Shown: positions 33,811 to 43,625, numbered from the stretch's first letter. The stretch is 64,000 nucleotides of DNA from Salinigranum halophilum (GCF_007004735.1 NZ_SSNL01000008.1:107055-171054); one strand, 5' to 3'. Notes: generated from the letters alone by a model not told the origin. A program made the numbers and translations.

Positions 33811-34230
33811 TCACTCGAACGGACCGATACGTCGACGTCGAGCGGTGACCCACGTGCCGGTGACGGCACCGACGACCGCGCCGACCGTGTTCGCGACGAT
33901 GTCACCGCCCGAGGCCGTCCGTCCGGGGACGAGCGACTGGACTGCCTCGATGCCCGCGCCGAACGCCGCGACGGCGAGGACGACGGCGACGAGGCCGACG
34001 ACGCCGAACGTCACCCGTCGCGGCCGCCCGTCCAGCACCGCCAGCCCGGCGATGACGGCGTAGCTGGCGGCGTGGACCCACTTGTCGGCACCGACGCCGA
34101 GCGGGCCGGCGAGCGCGACGTCCCCGCCGGTGGTCGGCAGGGGGAGCACGGAACCGACGAAGACGACGGCGGCGGCCGCGACGAGGAGTGTCCCGAGGGC
34201 GTGCCGGCGCTCGCCGAGGAGGGACTTCAT
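33811..34230 (-). CDS. VanZ-family membrane protein
   Basis: A 139-residue protein with four predicted membrane segments, the VanZ features being VLPLPTTGG after the first span, the motif ADKWVHAASYAVIAGLA and AFGAGIEAVQSLVPGRTASGGDIVANTVGA, which carries the Asp-Asn pair found in the family. The GATTTATACC promoter (34251-34260) is strong. VanZ itself is linked to teicoplanin resistance in bacteria; the archaeal homologues are uncharacterised membrane proteins. Confidence 0.85.
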   Translation of the reverse strand: MKSLLGERRHALGTLLVAAAAVVFVGSVLPLPTTGGDVALAGPLGVGADKWVHAASYAVIAGLAVLDGRPRRVTFGVVGLVAVVLAVAAFGAGIEAVQSLVPGRTASGGDIVANTVGAVVGAVTGTWVTARRRRIGPFE

Positions 34231-34250
34231 GGTTGGAATACGGTCGGTGA

Positions 34251-34260
34251 GGTATAAATC
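34251..34260 (-). promoter_or_regulatory. TATA box (GATTTATACC) of the VanZ gene
   Basis: It is located 21-30 bases before the ATG at 34230, minus strand, and is a close match to the archaeal consensus. Confidence 0.7.
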
Positions 34261-34386
34261 GTCGACGCTTGCGTGAAGTACTCACGCACGCCCTCGTGTC
34301 CGAGAGAAGCTGTCGCTGGGCGCGGAGCCGGCCGTCGCGCGCCCGTTCCAACAACACTTAATCTCCGGCCTCGTTTTCTGCGACGT

Positions 34387-36312
34387 ATGAGTGATATCGT
34401 GGTGACCCTCCCGGACGGTTCCGAACTGGAACTGGAGGAGGGGTCGACGGTGCAGGACGCCGCGTACGCCATCGGGCCGGGTCTCGGCAAAGACACCGTC
34501 GCGGGCGTGGTCGACGGCGACCTGGTGGACAGGGCGGACGAACTGCACGACGGTGCGCGGCTCGTCATCGTCACCGACCAGTCCGACGAGTACCGACGGG
34601 TACTCCGACACTCCGCCGCGCACGTCTTCGCGCAGGCGCTCCAGCGGGTGTACCCCGAGGCGAAACTCGCCATCGGGCCGCCTACGGACGACGGCTTCTA
34701 CTACGACGTCACGGGCGTCGACCTCGACGAGGACGACTTCGACGAGATCGAAGCGGAGATGCAGGCCATCGTCGACGCCGACTACGACATCGAACGCGTC
34801 GAGCGCTCCCGCGAGGAGGCGCTCGAACTCTACGCGGACAACCCCTACAAACAGGACATCCTCGAGACTGAAGCGGCCGGCGACGAGGAGCTCTCGTTCT
34901 ACGTGCAGGACGACTGGCAGGACCTCTGTAAGGGCCCACACGTGGAGTCGACGGGCGAAATCGGTGCGTTCCGGCTGCTCAACATCTCCTCGGCGTACTG
35001 GCGCGGCGACGAGGAAAACGAACAGCTCACGCGCGTGTACGGGACGGCCTTCGAGAGCGAGTCCGAGTTAGCGGAGTTCCTCCAGATGCGCGAGGAAGCG
35101 AAGGAGCGCGACCACCGCAAGATCGGCCAGGAGCTCGACCTCTTCTCCATCGCCGAGGTCACGGGGCCCGGACTTCCCCTCTATCACCCCAACGGCAAGC
35201 GGGTTCTCAACGCGCTGTCGAACTACGCCGAGGAACTCAACCTCGACTCCGGCTACGACCCCGTCGAGACGCCCCACCTGTTCCGAACGGAGTTGTGGAA
35301 GCAGTCGGGTCACTACGACAACTACGTCGACGACATGTTCCTCCTCGACGTCAACGACGAGGAGTACGGGTTGAAGCCGATGAACTGCCCGGGCCACGCC
35401 ACCATCTTCGCGCAGAAGAACTGGAGCTACCGCGACCTGCCGGTTCGGTACTTCGAGGACGGGAAGGTGTACCGGAAAGAACAGCGCGGCGAACTGTCGG
35501 GGCTCTCGCGCGTGTGGGCGTTCACCATCGACGACGGCCACATCTTCTGTCGCCCCGACCAGATCGAAGACGAGATCAACCTCATCATCGACTCCATCCT
35601 GACGGTCTTCGACACGTTCGACCTCGACTACGAGGTGGCGCTGGCGACCCGCCCCGACAAGAGTGTGGGAAGCGACGAAATCTGGGAGCACGCGGAGGCC
35701 CAGTTAGAGTCAGTCCTCGACGCCCAGGGGATGGACTACAAACTCGAAGCCGGCGACGGTGCCTTCTACGGCCCGAAGATCGACTTCGCGTTCGAGGACG
35801 CCCTCGGGCGGAAGTGGGACGGCCCGACGGTCCAACTCGACTTCAACATGCCCGAGCGGTTCGACCTCTCGTACACCGGAGAGGACAACGAGGAGCACCA
35901 GCCGGTGATGATTCACCGTGCCCTGTACGGGAGCTACGAGCGATTCTTGATGTTGCTCACCGAGCACTTCAACGGGAAGTTCCCGTTCTGGCTCGCACCC
36001 GAACAGGTCCGCATCCTGCCTATCAGTGACGACCAGTTAGGCTACGCCAAGCAGATTAAGAACCGCTACCTCGGCGACTTCCGGGTCGACATCGAAGAGC
36101 GCTCGTGGACGCTGGGGCGGAAAATCAGGGAGGCCCAGGAGGACCGTGTCCCGTACATGGTCATCGTCGGCGGTGACGAGGAAGCAGCGGGCACCATCTC
36201 CGTCCGAGATAGAAAAGAGCGCGAACGAAAGGACGTCTCGGTCGAGGCGTTCTGCGACCACCTCCGCGAGGAGGAGTCCGAAAAACGGACCGACCCGGAC
36301 TTCCTCGCCTGA
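34387..36312 (+). CDS. thrS: Threonyl-tRNA synthetase
   Basis: Charges tRNA-Thr. The 641-residue enzyme has all bacterial-type modules: TGS domain ([19 protein letters not shown]), editing domain with [16 protein letters not shown] and YKQDILE, catalytic core with [32 protein letters not shown] and [15 protein letters not shown], and anticodon-binding domain [15 protein letters not shown]. This TGS/editing form occurs in haloarchaea. The ATG at 34387 follows an ACACTTAATC box at about 34352-34361. It heads a three-gene set with thyA and folA. Confidence 0.97.
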   Translation: MSDIVVTLPDGSELELEEGSTVQDAAYAIGPGLGKDTVAGVVDGDLVDRADELHDGARLVIVTDQSDEYRRVLRHSAAHVFAQALQRVYPEAKLAIGPPTDDGFYYDVTGVDLDEDDFDEIEAEMQAIVDADYDIERVERSREEALELYADNPYKQDILETEAAGDEELSFYVQDDWQDLCKGPHVESTGEIGAFRLLNISSAYWRGDEENEQLTRVYGTAFESESELAEFLQMREEAKERDHRKIGQELDLFSIAEVTGPGLPLYHPNGKRVLNALSNYAEELNLDSGYDPVETPHLFRTELWKQSGHYDNYVDDMFLLDVNDEEYGLKPMNCPGHATIFAQKNWSYRDLPVRYFEDGKVYRKEQRGELSGLSRVWAFTIDDGHIFCRPDQIEDEINLIIDSILTVFDTFDLDYEVALATRPDKSVGSDEIWEHAEAQLESVLDAQGMDYKLEAGDGAFYGPKIDFAFEDALGRKWDGPTVQLDFNMPERFDLSYTGEDNEEHQPVMIHRALYGSYERFLMLLTEHFNGKFPFWLAPEQVRILPISDDQLGYAKQIKNRYLGDFRVDIEERSWTLGRKIREAQEDRVPYMVIVGGDEEAAGTISVRDRKERERKDVSVEAFCDHLREEESEKRTDPDFLA

Positions 36313-36314
36313 GC

Positions 36315-37316
36315 ATGCAGCAGTATCTCGACCTCGTCGACGACGTGCTCGCGTCGGGCACGTACAAGCCCAATCGTACGGGCGTCGACACCATCGCCGG
36401 CTTCAGCACGCACTACACGGTCGACCTCTCGGAGGGGTTCCCGCTCCTCACGACGAAGGACCTCTCGGGGTTCCGCTGGAACTCGCTCGTCCACGAGGTG
36501 TTGTGGTACCTCTCGGGCGAGGAGCACATCCGCTCGCTGCGAGAGGAGACGGGTATCTGGGACGCCTGGGCCGACGAGGAGGGGAGACTGGACACCGCCT
36601 ACGGTCGGTTCTGGCGGCGCTTTCCCGTGCCCGACGAGTCACAACAACTCCCCGGGGAGTCGTGGCCGGACGACGCTCACCGCTGGGTCAGTGAGGGAGC
36701 GTTCGACCAGATACAGTACGTCCTCGACACGCTGGAAGAGAACCCGAACTCCCGCCGGATGGTCGTCAACGCGTGGCACCCCGCGAACGCCGCCGTCTCG
36801 ACGCTGCCGCCGTGTCACTACACGTTCGTCTTCAACGTCCAGGGGGGCAAGCTGAACTGCCATCTCACCCAGCGAAGCGGTGACATCGCCCTCGGCGTCC
36901 CATTCAACATCGCCGCGTACGCGATGCTCGCGCAGGCCGTCGCCGCACAGACCGGATTCGAACTCGGACAGTTCGGGCACACCATCGTCGACGCCCACGT
37001 CTACTGCGGGACGGGACAGAGAGGCGACTGGTACGCCGACAACCTCGACCGCTTGCAGTCGCGGCTGGCGGCCGTCGGCTCGAAGGCGGAGTACCGCGAC
37101 GTCCGCGAGTGGCTCGAGTCGGCGGCCCCACCGGAAGCGGCGGACGAAGAGCGGTACGACCACGTGCCCGGGCTCCTCGAACAGTGCTCGCGCGAGCCGG
37201 GCCCGAAGCCGACGCTCGACATCGCCGAGAAGCCGCTGGACGACCTGACGTTCGACGACATCGTCCTCAGCGGGTACGAGCCCGACGCCGGCATCCGTTT
37301 CGCGGTGGCCGAGTGA
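36315..37316 (+). CDS. thyA: Thymidylate synthase
   Basis: Makes dTMP from dUMP using methylene-tetrahydrofolate. The 333-residue protein has GVDTIAGFSTHYTVDLSEG-type N-terminus, the catalytic cysteine in PPCHYTFVF, the substrate motif LTQRSGDIALGVPFNIA and GQFGHTIVDAHVYCG. It is somewhat longer than bacterial ThyA because of an insertion after DESQQLPGESW. It begins 2 bases after thrS and ends 1 base before folA, so the three form one operon. Confidence 0.97.
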   Translation: MQQYLDLVDDVLASGTYKPNRTGVDTIAGFSTHYTVDLSEGFPLLTTKDLSGFRWNSLVHEVLWYLSGEEHIRSLREETGIWDAWADEEGRLDTAYGRFWRRFPVPDESQQLPGESWPDDAHRWVSEGAFDQIQYVLDTLEENPNSRRMVVNAWHPANAAVSTLPPCHYTFVFNVQGGKLNCHLTQRSGDIALGVPFNIAAYAMLAQAVAAQTGFELGQFGHTIVDAHVYCGTGQRGDWYADNLDRLQSRLAAVGSKAEYRDVREWLESAAPPEAADEERYDHVPGLLEQCSREPGPKPTLDIAEKPLDDLTFDDIVLSGYEPDAGIRFAVAE

Positions 37317-37317
37317 G

Positions 37318-37827
37318 ATGAGCGAGAGCGACGTCGAGTACGTCCTCGTCGCGGCCGTCGCGGCGAACGGCGTCATCGGTCGGGAAGGCGAGATGCCGTG
37401 GCACCTCCCCGCGGACCTCCGACATTTCAAGGAGACGACGACGGGTCACCCGGTCGTGATGGGACGGCGCACCTACGAGTCCATCGCGGCGCAGCTCGGC
37501 GGGCCACTCCCCGACCGCCACAGCGTCGTCCTCTCCTCGCATGACCTCGACCTGCCCGCGGGGGCTACAGTCGTCGGCTCCGTCGAGGCGGCACGCCGCG
37601 CGGCCACGGACGCCGCAGCGCGGATGGGCGTCGAGACGGTGTACGTCGTCGGCGGTGCCACCGTCTACGAGCAGTTCCTCCCGGACGCGGACCGACTCGT
37701 CCTCACCGAACTCCGCGAGGCGTACGAGGGCGACACCACCTTTCCGGCGTACGACGAGGACGGGTGGGCCGAGGTCGAACGCGAGTCGCACGACGGCTTC
37801 GACTTCGTGACGTACGAGCGCGCCTGA
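37318..37827 (+). CDS. folA: Dihydrofolate reductase
   Basis: Regenerates tetrahydrofolate consumed by ThyA, using NADPH. The 169-residue protein carries the DHFR core: VAAVAANGVIGREGEMPWHLPADL with the catalytic acidic residue (D28-type in the DLRHF helix), HPVVMGRRTYESI, and VYVVGGATVYEQFL near residue 105. The Trp and Pro of the MPWHLP motif are intact. It starts 1 base after thyA; the pair is the usual haloarchaeal arrangement and is the classical trimethoprim target pathway. Confidence 0.95.
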   Translation: MSESDVEYVLVAAVAANGVIGREGEMPWHLPADLRHFKETTTGHPVVMGRRTYESIAAQLGGPLPDRHSVVLSSHDLDLPAGATVVGSVEAARRAATDAAARMGVETVYVVGGATVYEQFLPDADRLVLTELREAYEGDTTFPAYDEDGWAEVERESHDGFDFVTYERA

Positions 37828-37888
37828 GAGGCGTCGCCCCGGACACGAGCGCCGAAACGCTTGACTCGTTGGCGCGGCACGTGTTCGC

Positions 37889-39274
37889 ATGGGTCTCGTC
37901 CCCGTCGAGACGGTCAGGCGGCGTCTCCGTGGGCTCTCCGAGGAGCGGTTCGTCGCGTTCGTCCGTGCGCTCTGGAGCGCACGCGGGGCGGAGACACGCG
38001 TCGTCGAAGGGACGGCTGTCGTTGAGGCGCGGCGGGACGGGCGGACGACACGCCTCGGCGTCGTCACGGGACGGCGGCTCCCACCCGAGGCCGACGGCCG
38101 AGACGTCGACGTGTTCGTCCTCGCCCGGCCCTCGTCGTCCGTCCGCGGGACGAACGCGTTCGAGGGGCGCATCGTCGACAGCGACGGTATCCACGGGATG
38201 CTGCTGTACGCGGTTCCCCGGTCGGTGGCCGAGGACCTCTGTCGGCGGTTTCTCGACCAGGCGCTCGTGACCGAGGCGGCCGACGCGAGGTCCGAGAGCG
38301 CACCCCGTGTGCCCGCGCACTCGGCGTCGCTCGTCGTCGGCCTGGTGGGGCTCGCTCTCCTCGTCGCCGGCGTCTTCGGGGGGCCGATGCTGTACGGAGG
38401 ACCGAACCCGGTGTTCGGGGCACCCGCGTCGGTCGGGGCCGACCCGGTCGACGACGGCGAGACGGCCGAGTCCACCCCGACGAACGCGGATGACGCTGAA
38501 GAGCCGTCAGTCGACGCCGCGTCCTTCCCGCCAGGGCTCGGGCCCGACGGCGTCGCCGACGCCGGCGCGCTCGCCGACGCCCACGCGAAGGCGACGACGG
38601 GGCAGTCGTACCGGGTGACCATCACTCACCGTGAGTACGTCGACGGGCGGCCGACCGCCTACCGGCGTGAGACGGTGTTCGTCGCCGAGCCGACGGTGTA
38701 CCGGACGGAACTGGAGGGAGCGGGGCGCTTCGAACGGGGACCGCTCGTCGTCTCGGGAGCGGAGGCGTTCGCCGACGGGGAGACGCGGTACCACCGCCGC
38801 GTCGTCGCCGACGAGTTCGAGGGGACTGACACCGTCGACTCCGAACCGGTCCGCGGGGTCAGAAACGGAGAGGGTCGGTACGCGGACCGGGTCGAACAGT
38901 ACGTCGACTGGTATCTCTCGGTCTCCGACTCGGCTGTCGTCGACAGCATCGAGCGCGACGGGACCCGGTACTACTGGGTGCGCCTCGGCGCCGACACGTA
39001 CCCGGGCGTCGAGAACTCCACGGGCAGCGCTCTCGTCGGCGAAGACGGCCTCGTCTACGAGGTCAGGCGGCAGTACGACTACCCCGGCTCGACCGGCGTT
39101 TCGGCCGTCGTGAGCATCCGGTACACCGACGTCGGAACGACGACGGTCACCCCTCCACGGTGGTACGACGAACACGTCGGGAGGACGAACGCGACGGCGA
39201 GGACGACCACACCGGCGGCTGTCACGAACGCGACGGCCACACCCGCGAACGCGACGGCGGGGGCGACCGACTGA
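37889..39274 (+). CDS. Membrane-anchored protein with cytosolic nuclease-like and external domains
   Basis: A 461-residue protein in three parts. The N-terminal 130 residues have a restriction-endonuclease-like (Mrr-type) pattern, RLRGLSEERFVAFVRALW then VEGTAVVEARRDGRTTRL, but no complete D..ExK catalytic set. A single membrane span (SLVVGLVGLALLVAGVFGG, about 150-168) follows. The outer part (about 190-440) is beta-rich with repeated VYR, RYH and YYW strands, and ends in a Thr/Ala/Asn-rich tail with N-x-T glycosylation sites. I do not know the family. A GCTTGACTC-like region precedes the ATG. It follows folA by 61 bases. Confidence 0.65.
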   Translation: MGLVPVETVRRRLRGLSEERFVAFVRALWSARGAETRVVEGTAVVEARRDGRTTRLGVVTGRRLPPEADGRDVDVFVLARPSSSVRGTNAFEGRIVDSDGIHGMLLYAVPRSVAEDLCRRFLDQALVTEAADARSESAPRVPAHSASLVVGLVGLALLVAGVFGGPMLYGGPNPVFGAPASVGADPVDDGETAESTPTNADDAEEPSVDAASFPPGLGPDGVADAGALADAHAKATTGQSYRVTITHREYVDGRPTAYRRETVFVAEPTVYRTELEGAGRFERGPLVVSGAEAFADGETRYHRRVVADEFEGTDTVDSEPVRGVRNGEGRYADRVEQYVDWYLSVSDSAVVDSIERDGTRYYWVRLGADTYPGVENSTGSALVGEDGLVYEVRRQYDYPGSTGVSAVVSIRYTDVGTTTVTPPRWYDEHVGRTNATARTTTPAAVTNATATPANATAGATD

Positions 39275-39378
39275 GGCCGACCGCGTCGGCACGAACCGAT
39301 ATCTGCCGGTATCCCGTCCGCCGCGTGACGGTCGTACCTCCAATCGTGCCTGGCCATACCGACGTGTGACGGTAGAAG

Positions 39379-39388
39379 AGGTATATCC
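39379..39388 (+). promoter_or_regulatory. TATA box (AGGTATATCC) of the Bat-type regulator
   Basis: It ends 21 bases before the ATG at 39410. Confidence 0.5.
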
Positions 39389-39409
39389 TCACGCCACGAA
39401 GGGTGAGTC

Positions 39410-41731
39410 ATGGCGACTTCACCCGGTCCTGGTTCGGGGTCGTTCCCCGAAGCCCGCTTCTATCGCCTCGCGATGCAGTCCCTCCCCGACACGGTGTTCG
39501 TCGCGTCCAGCGACGGACGCATCAGCTGGGTCTGTGACAACGTGTCCGCGGTCTTCGGGCCGGAACCGGCGACCATCGTCGAGTCGGAGACGGTCGCCTC
39601 GCTGCTGTCTCCGGCGTTCGTCGACCCACTCGCCCCCGATACGCGACGGCTCGAGAACCAGCCGGTCACCGTCACCGACAGCGACGGCGTCGCCCACCAC
39701 TTCCTCGTGACCGTCACGCGCATGGTCGACGACGAGGCGGACGAAGTCGACGCTGTAGGAGCGGACGAGGTCGATGCTGTGGACGGCCCGCTCGTGTACG
39801 CCTGCCGCGACGTGACCGACACCGAGCGGTTGAGGGGGGAACTCGCCGAGCTGTTCGACAGAATCACCGACGGGTTCGTCGCGCTCGATACGGAGTTCGT
39901 CATCACCGACGTTAACGACCACGCCGTGGAGCTGTTCGGGCGGCCCCGGACGGACCTCGTCGGCACACACCTCTGGTCGTTCTCGCCCGACCCCGAGTCG
40001 ACCCGGGCGTTCGAACTCTTCCCGCTGGCGCTGGAGACTGGCGAGCCGCTGTCGTACGAGACCTACTTCGAGCCGCAAGACCGCTGGTACGAGGCGCGGG
40101 TCTTCCCCTCCGACACCGGGTTGTCGGTGTACTTCCGGGACATCTCCGAACGCGTCGAAGACCAGCAAGCGCTCGAAGCGAGCGAAGCACGGTTTCGCGC
40201 CCTGTTCGAGGGAACGCTCGACGCGCTCGTCCTCGCGGACGACAGCGGCGAGTACCTCGACGCGAACCCGGCCGCGTGCGACCTGTTCGGCCTGCCGCGA
40301 GCCGAACTGGTCGGCCGGTCGGTGGCGGACTTCGCGTCCCAGGAGTTCGACTTCGAGAGCGCGTGGAGCGCGTTCCTCGACGCCGGGTCGATGCGCGGCG
40401 AGTTCGAACTCGTGCGTCCGGACGGCGACACGCGAGTCGCCGACTTCGCCGCCCGCGCCGATATCCGCCCGGGCGAACACCTCTCGGTCCTCCGCGACAT
40501 CACCGAACGCGTCGAACGGGAGCGCCAACTGGAGGTCCAGCGCGACGAACTCGCGCATCTGAACCACATCAACCGGCTGGTCCGGGAGGTGAATCTGGCC
40601 ATCGTCGGGGCCGACACGCCGAACGAGGTCCTGTCGGGGGTCTGTCGACGGCTGGTCGCCGCCGACGTCTACCAGCACGCGCTCGTCGCCACCGAGACGG
40701 CCGGGGGTCGATTCGAGGTCGCGGCCGCGTCGGGGCTCACGGCCGGGGCCGCCGAGGCCGTCGTCGCCGCGTTCGAGCGCGAACTGACGGCGGCCGGCCG
40801 GCGCGCGACGTCGGTCATCGCGCCGACGCCGGCGGTGGTCCGCTCGACGGTCGACGCCGACGTGTTCGGCTGTTTCCCGCTCGCGTACGGGGAGACGGTC
40901 CACGGGGTGTTGGTGATCGGGGCGGACCGGAGCGGCGAGACACCCGTCCTCGTCGGGGAGGAACAGCATCTCCTCGACGACCTCGGCACGACCGTCGGGA
41001 AGGCCATCACGGCCGTGACTGCCCGCCGCCTCCTCCACGCGGACGAGGTGGTGACCCTGGAGTTCACCGTCGACGACGCCGACGACGTCTTCAACGAACT
41101 GAGTCGACGAGTGGATGCGAGGGTGACGGTGACCGCGCTCGTCCCGATCGCCGACGGTCGACACGCGTGTTATCTCACGATGGACGGCTCGGACGTCACG
41201 GACGAGTGGGACGCCGAGACGCTCTGTGAGGCGGTCGAATCGCTGGACGGGGTCGGGGCCTGCCGCATCATCTCGGCCGACGACGACATCCAACTCGAAG
41301 TACACGCCGACAGTTCGCCCGCGCTGGCGCTCGAGGCGCAGGGGACGCACGTCCGGACAGTGACCTCGACGAATGGCCAGGGGACACTCGTCGTCGAGGT
41401 GCCGGCGGAGTCGAACGTCAGGAACCTCGTCTCGGGCCTGGTCGCGGACTACCCACAGACGCGGCTCGTGCGTAAACTCACAGAGCGCCGCTCGACGACG
41501 CGTGCGGGCTACGTCGGCGGGGGACTCTCGACGACCGACGACGCGACACGGTCGCTCACCGAGAAGCAACTCGCCGCGCTCCGGGCGGCGTACGCCGGCG
41601 GGTACTACGACTGGCCCCGGCGCGGAAGCAGCGCACAGGAACTCGCCGAAGCGCTCGGGGTGGCTCCCGCGACCTACCACCAGCACCTCCGCGCCGCCGA
41701 GGGGAAACTCGTCGGGGCGTTCTTCCGGTAG
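39410..41731 (+). CDS. PAS/GAF/HTH_10 regulator (bacterio-opsin activator type)
   Basis: A 773-residue soluble sensor-regulator. Three PAS-like domains (about 15-130, 145-260, 262-375: FYRLAMQSLPDTVFV, ELFDRITDGFVALD, FRALFEGTLDALVLAD) precede a GAF domain (about 395-540), a Bat-associated domain (about 545-690) and a C-terminal HTH_10 with LTEKQLAALRAAYAGGYYDW and ELAEALGVAPATYHQHLRAA. The order is that of Bat and its paralogues, which control opsin and other genes in haloarchaea. No opsin gene is near, so it probably governs another redox- or light-linked regulon. The start ATG is at 39410. Confidence 0.9.
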   Translation: MATSPGPGSGSFPEARFYRLAMQSLPDTVFVASSDGRISWVCDNVSAVFGPEPATIVESETVASLLSPAFVDPLAPDTRRLENQPVTVTDSDGVAHHFLVTVTRMVDDEADEVDAVGADEVDAVDGPLVYACRDVTDTERLRGELAELFDRITDGFVALDTEFVITDVNDHAVELFGRPRTDLVGTHLWSFSPDPESTRAFELFPLALETGEPLSYETYFEPQDRWYEARVFPSDTGLSVYFRDISERVEDQQALEASEARFRALFEGTLDALVLADDSGEYLDANPAACDLFGLPRAELVGRSVADFASQEFDFESAWSAFLDAGSMRGEFELVRPDGDTRVADFAARADIRPGEHLSVLRDITERVERERQLEVQRDELAHLNHINRLVREVNLAIVGADTPNEVLSGVCRRLVAADVYQHALVATETAGGRFEVAAASGLTAGAAEAVVAAFERELTAAGRRATSVIAPTPAVVRSTVDADVFGCFPLAYGETVHGVLVIGADRSGETPVLVGEEQHLLDDLGTTVGKAITAVTARRLLHADEVVTLEFTVDDADDVFNELSRRVDARVTVTALVPIADGRHACYLTMDGSDVTDEWDAETLCEAVESLDGVGACRIISADDDIQLEVHADSSPALALEAQGTHVRTVTSTNGQGTLVVEVPAESNVRNLVSGLVADYPQTRLVRKLTERRSTTRAGYVGGGLSTTDDATRSLTEKQLAALRAAYAGGYYDWPRRGSSAQELAEALGVAPATYHQHLRAAEGKLVGAFFR

Positions 41732-42033
41732 CGTCGGCGGCGACGCTCGTGTGGCCGGAGGACGCTCACCCGTTCGCCTCGCCGGACTCCGCGTCTCGGA
41801 CAGTCCGCGTCCAACGCGAGAAACGGTCTGAGCGCGGTGAAGAGGGTCACGACCCACGACCCAGACGAGTCTCGGGGTGCGCCGTGGTTCGAGACTGGCC
41901 CCGCATGGAACGACGACGGTGGCAGTGCGGAGGGGGACGAACAGGACAACGCGGAGTGGGACGAACGGGGCAGCGCGGAGTGGGACGAACTCGGGAGGGT
42001 CGTCCCACCAGTCACGCGCCGGGCGAACGCCGC
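41732..42033. other. Intergenic region with 24-base tandem repeats
   Basis: A 302-base gap between the Bat-type regulator and the 3' end of sufB. It holds three 24-base tandem units (separate entry). A short plus-strand frame from 41837 is acidic across the repeat (reading AEWDERGSAEWDE) but runs into antisense sufB. I do not call it a gene. Confidence 0.5.
41927..41998 (+). repeat. Three 24-base tandem units
   Basis: Units at 41927-41950, 41951-41974 and 41975-41998 begin GCGGAG(T/G)GGGACGAAC. Being a multiple of three, in one plus-strand frame they encode an eight-residue unit AE(W/G)DE(R/L/Q)(G/D)(S/R/N), which is acidic like haloarchaeal proteins. Confidence 0.75.
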
Positions 42034-43467
42034 TCAGCCGAGGCTGCCTTCCATCTCCAGTTCGACCAGCCTGTTGAGTTCGACCGCGTACTCGATGGGT
42101 AACTCGCGGGTGATCGGTTCGATGAAGCCCGAGACGATGAGCTGTTTCGCCTCGTCGTCGCCCAGCCCCCGAGACTGGAGGTAGAAGACGTCCTCGTCAC
42201 CGATCTTGCCGACGGTGGCCTCGTGGGCGACGTCGACGCGGTCTTCGAGGATTTCGATGTGCGGCATCGTATCGGAGAGCGAGTCGTTGTCGAACATCAA
42301 CGCGTCACACTCGACGGTGCAGGAGGAGTCGACGGCACCGTCGGCGATACGGACCAGTCCGCGGTAGTTGGTACGACCGCCCTCGCGGGCGATGGACTTC
42401 GACACGATGGTCGAGTTGGTCTCGGGTGCGTTGTGGTACACCTTCGCCCCCGTATCGATGTCCTGCCCGCGGGAGGCGAAGGCGATGGTGATGTGATTGT
42501 CAGACGCACCGCGGCCGTTGAGGATGGTCGCGGGGTACAGCATCGTGACCTTCGAACCCATCGACCCCGACACCCACTCCATCCGCCCGCCGCGGTCGAC
42601 GATGGCGCGCTTGGTGTTGAGGTTGTAGGTGTTCTTCGACCAGTTCTGCACCGTCGAGTACTGGACGTGGGCGTCCTCCTTGACGAACACCTCGACGCAG
42701 CCGGAGTGGAGGTTGAACACCGAGTATTTGGGAGCCGAACAGCCCTCGATGTAGTGGACCTCGCTGCCCTTCTCGGCGACGATGAGCGTGTGCTCGAACT
42801 GTCCCATCCCCGCCGAGTTCATGCGGAAATAGGCTTGAATGGGCATGTCGAGGGTGACGCCTTCGGGGACGTAGACGAACGACCCGCCCGACCAGATAGC
42901 GCCGTGGAGCGCGGCGAACTTGTTGTCCGACGGGGGCACGCACTTCGTCATGAAGTACTCCTCGACGAGGTCGGGGTGTTCTCGCACCGCCTTGTCCATG
43001 TCCATGAAGACGACGCCCTGAGACTCCCACTCCTCGCGCATGTTCTGGTAGACGATCTCGGACTCGTACTGGGCACCGACGCCCGAGAGCGCGTTTCGTT
43101 CGGCCTCGGGGATGCCCAGTTTGTCGAAGGTGTCACGGATGTCCTCGGGGAGGTCGTTCCAGTCGCGGACGCCACCACGCACGTCGACGTCGGGCCGGAT
43201 GTACGGGATGATGGCGTTCACGTCGACCTCCGAGAGGTCGGGTTGGTTCGTCCAGCCCGTCGGCATCGGCATCGCGTGGAACTGTTTCAGCGCACGGAGC
43301 CGTCGCTGGAGCATCCACTCCGGTTCGTCTTTGTCCTCGGAGATGACCCTGACCGTCTCCTCGGTGAGGCCCCTCTCCGCGGCGAACGCCGCACGCTGTT
43401 CCTTCTTGAAGTCGAAGCGGGCCTGTGCGTCCGTCTGCTTGAAGTGTTGCTCCTCGCGGGTGCTCAT
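42034..43467 (-). CDS. sufB: SufB, Fe-S cluster assembly scaffold subunit
   Basis: Part of the SUF scaffold on which Fe-S clusters are built. The 477-residue protein has FVYVPEGVTLDMPIQAYFRM, EHTLIVAEKGSEVHYIEGC, the beta-helix core KYSVFNLHSGCVEVF and EWVSGSMGSKVTMLYPA, and the ending PIEYAVELNRLVELEMEG. The cysteine in IEGCSAP and the C in SSCTVECD match SufB active-site positions. The ATG at 43467 has an in-frame ATG option 10 codons upstream. SufC and SufD are not adjacent here, although SufC-SufB-SufD usually sit together. Confidence 0.95.
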   Translation of the reverse strand: MSTREEQHFKQTDAQARFDFKKEQRAAFAAERGLTEETVRVISEDKDEPEWMLQRRLRALKQFHAMPMPTGWTNQPDLSEVDVNAIIPYIRPDVDVRGGVRDWNDLPEDIRDTFDKLGIPEAERNALSGVGAQYESEIVYQNMREEWESQGVVFMDMDKAVREHPDLVEEYFMTKCVPPSDNKFAALHGAIWSGGSFVYVPEGVTLDMPIQAYFRMNSAGMGQFEHTLIVAEKGSEVHYIEGCSAPKYSVFNLHSGCVEVFVKEDAHVQYSTVQNWSKNTYNLNTKRAIVDRGGRMEWVSGSMGSKVTMLYPATILNGRGASDNHITIAFASRGQDIDTGAKVYHNAPETNSTIVSKSIAREGGRTNYRGLVRIADGAVDSSCTVECDALMFDNDSLSDTMPHIEILEDRVDVAHEATVGKIGDEDVFYLQSRGLGDDEAKQLIVSGFIEPITRELPIEYAVELNRLVELEMEGSLG

Positions 43468-43625
43468 GTTCTCATCTCGGGTCCGAGCGGGCATGAAGAT
43501 ATCTTATTCGTGATTTATTTCGAGATAATAGAACGAGACGTGAACCGTAGGAGGTGGTGACCGGGTCGAGCGGTGCCGGCGCGACGAGACACCGGACGGG
43601 CGCGGACACCGGTGTTCGCCGGCAG

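Noticed and set aside
39419..41857. 812-codon frame antisense to the Bat-type regulator
   Set aside because: GC-rich haloarchaeal genes leave long open antisense frames. Its composition is not that of a real acidic protein and no domain is seen.
41837..42184. 115-codon plus-strand frame with the octapeptide repeat
   Set aside because: Its first half is acidic, but the second half is antisense sufB and loses coding character, and no promoter is seen. I keep it as a finding, not a gene.
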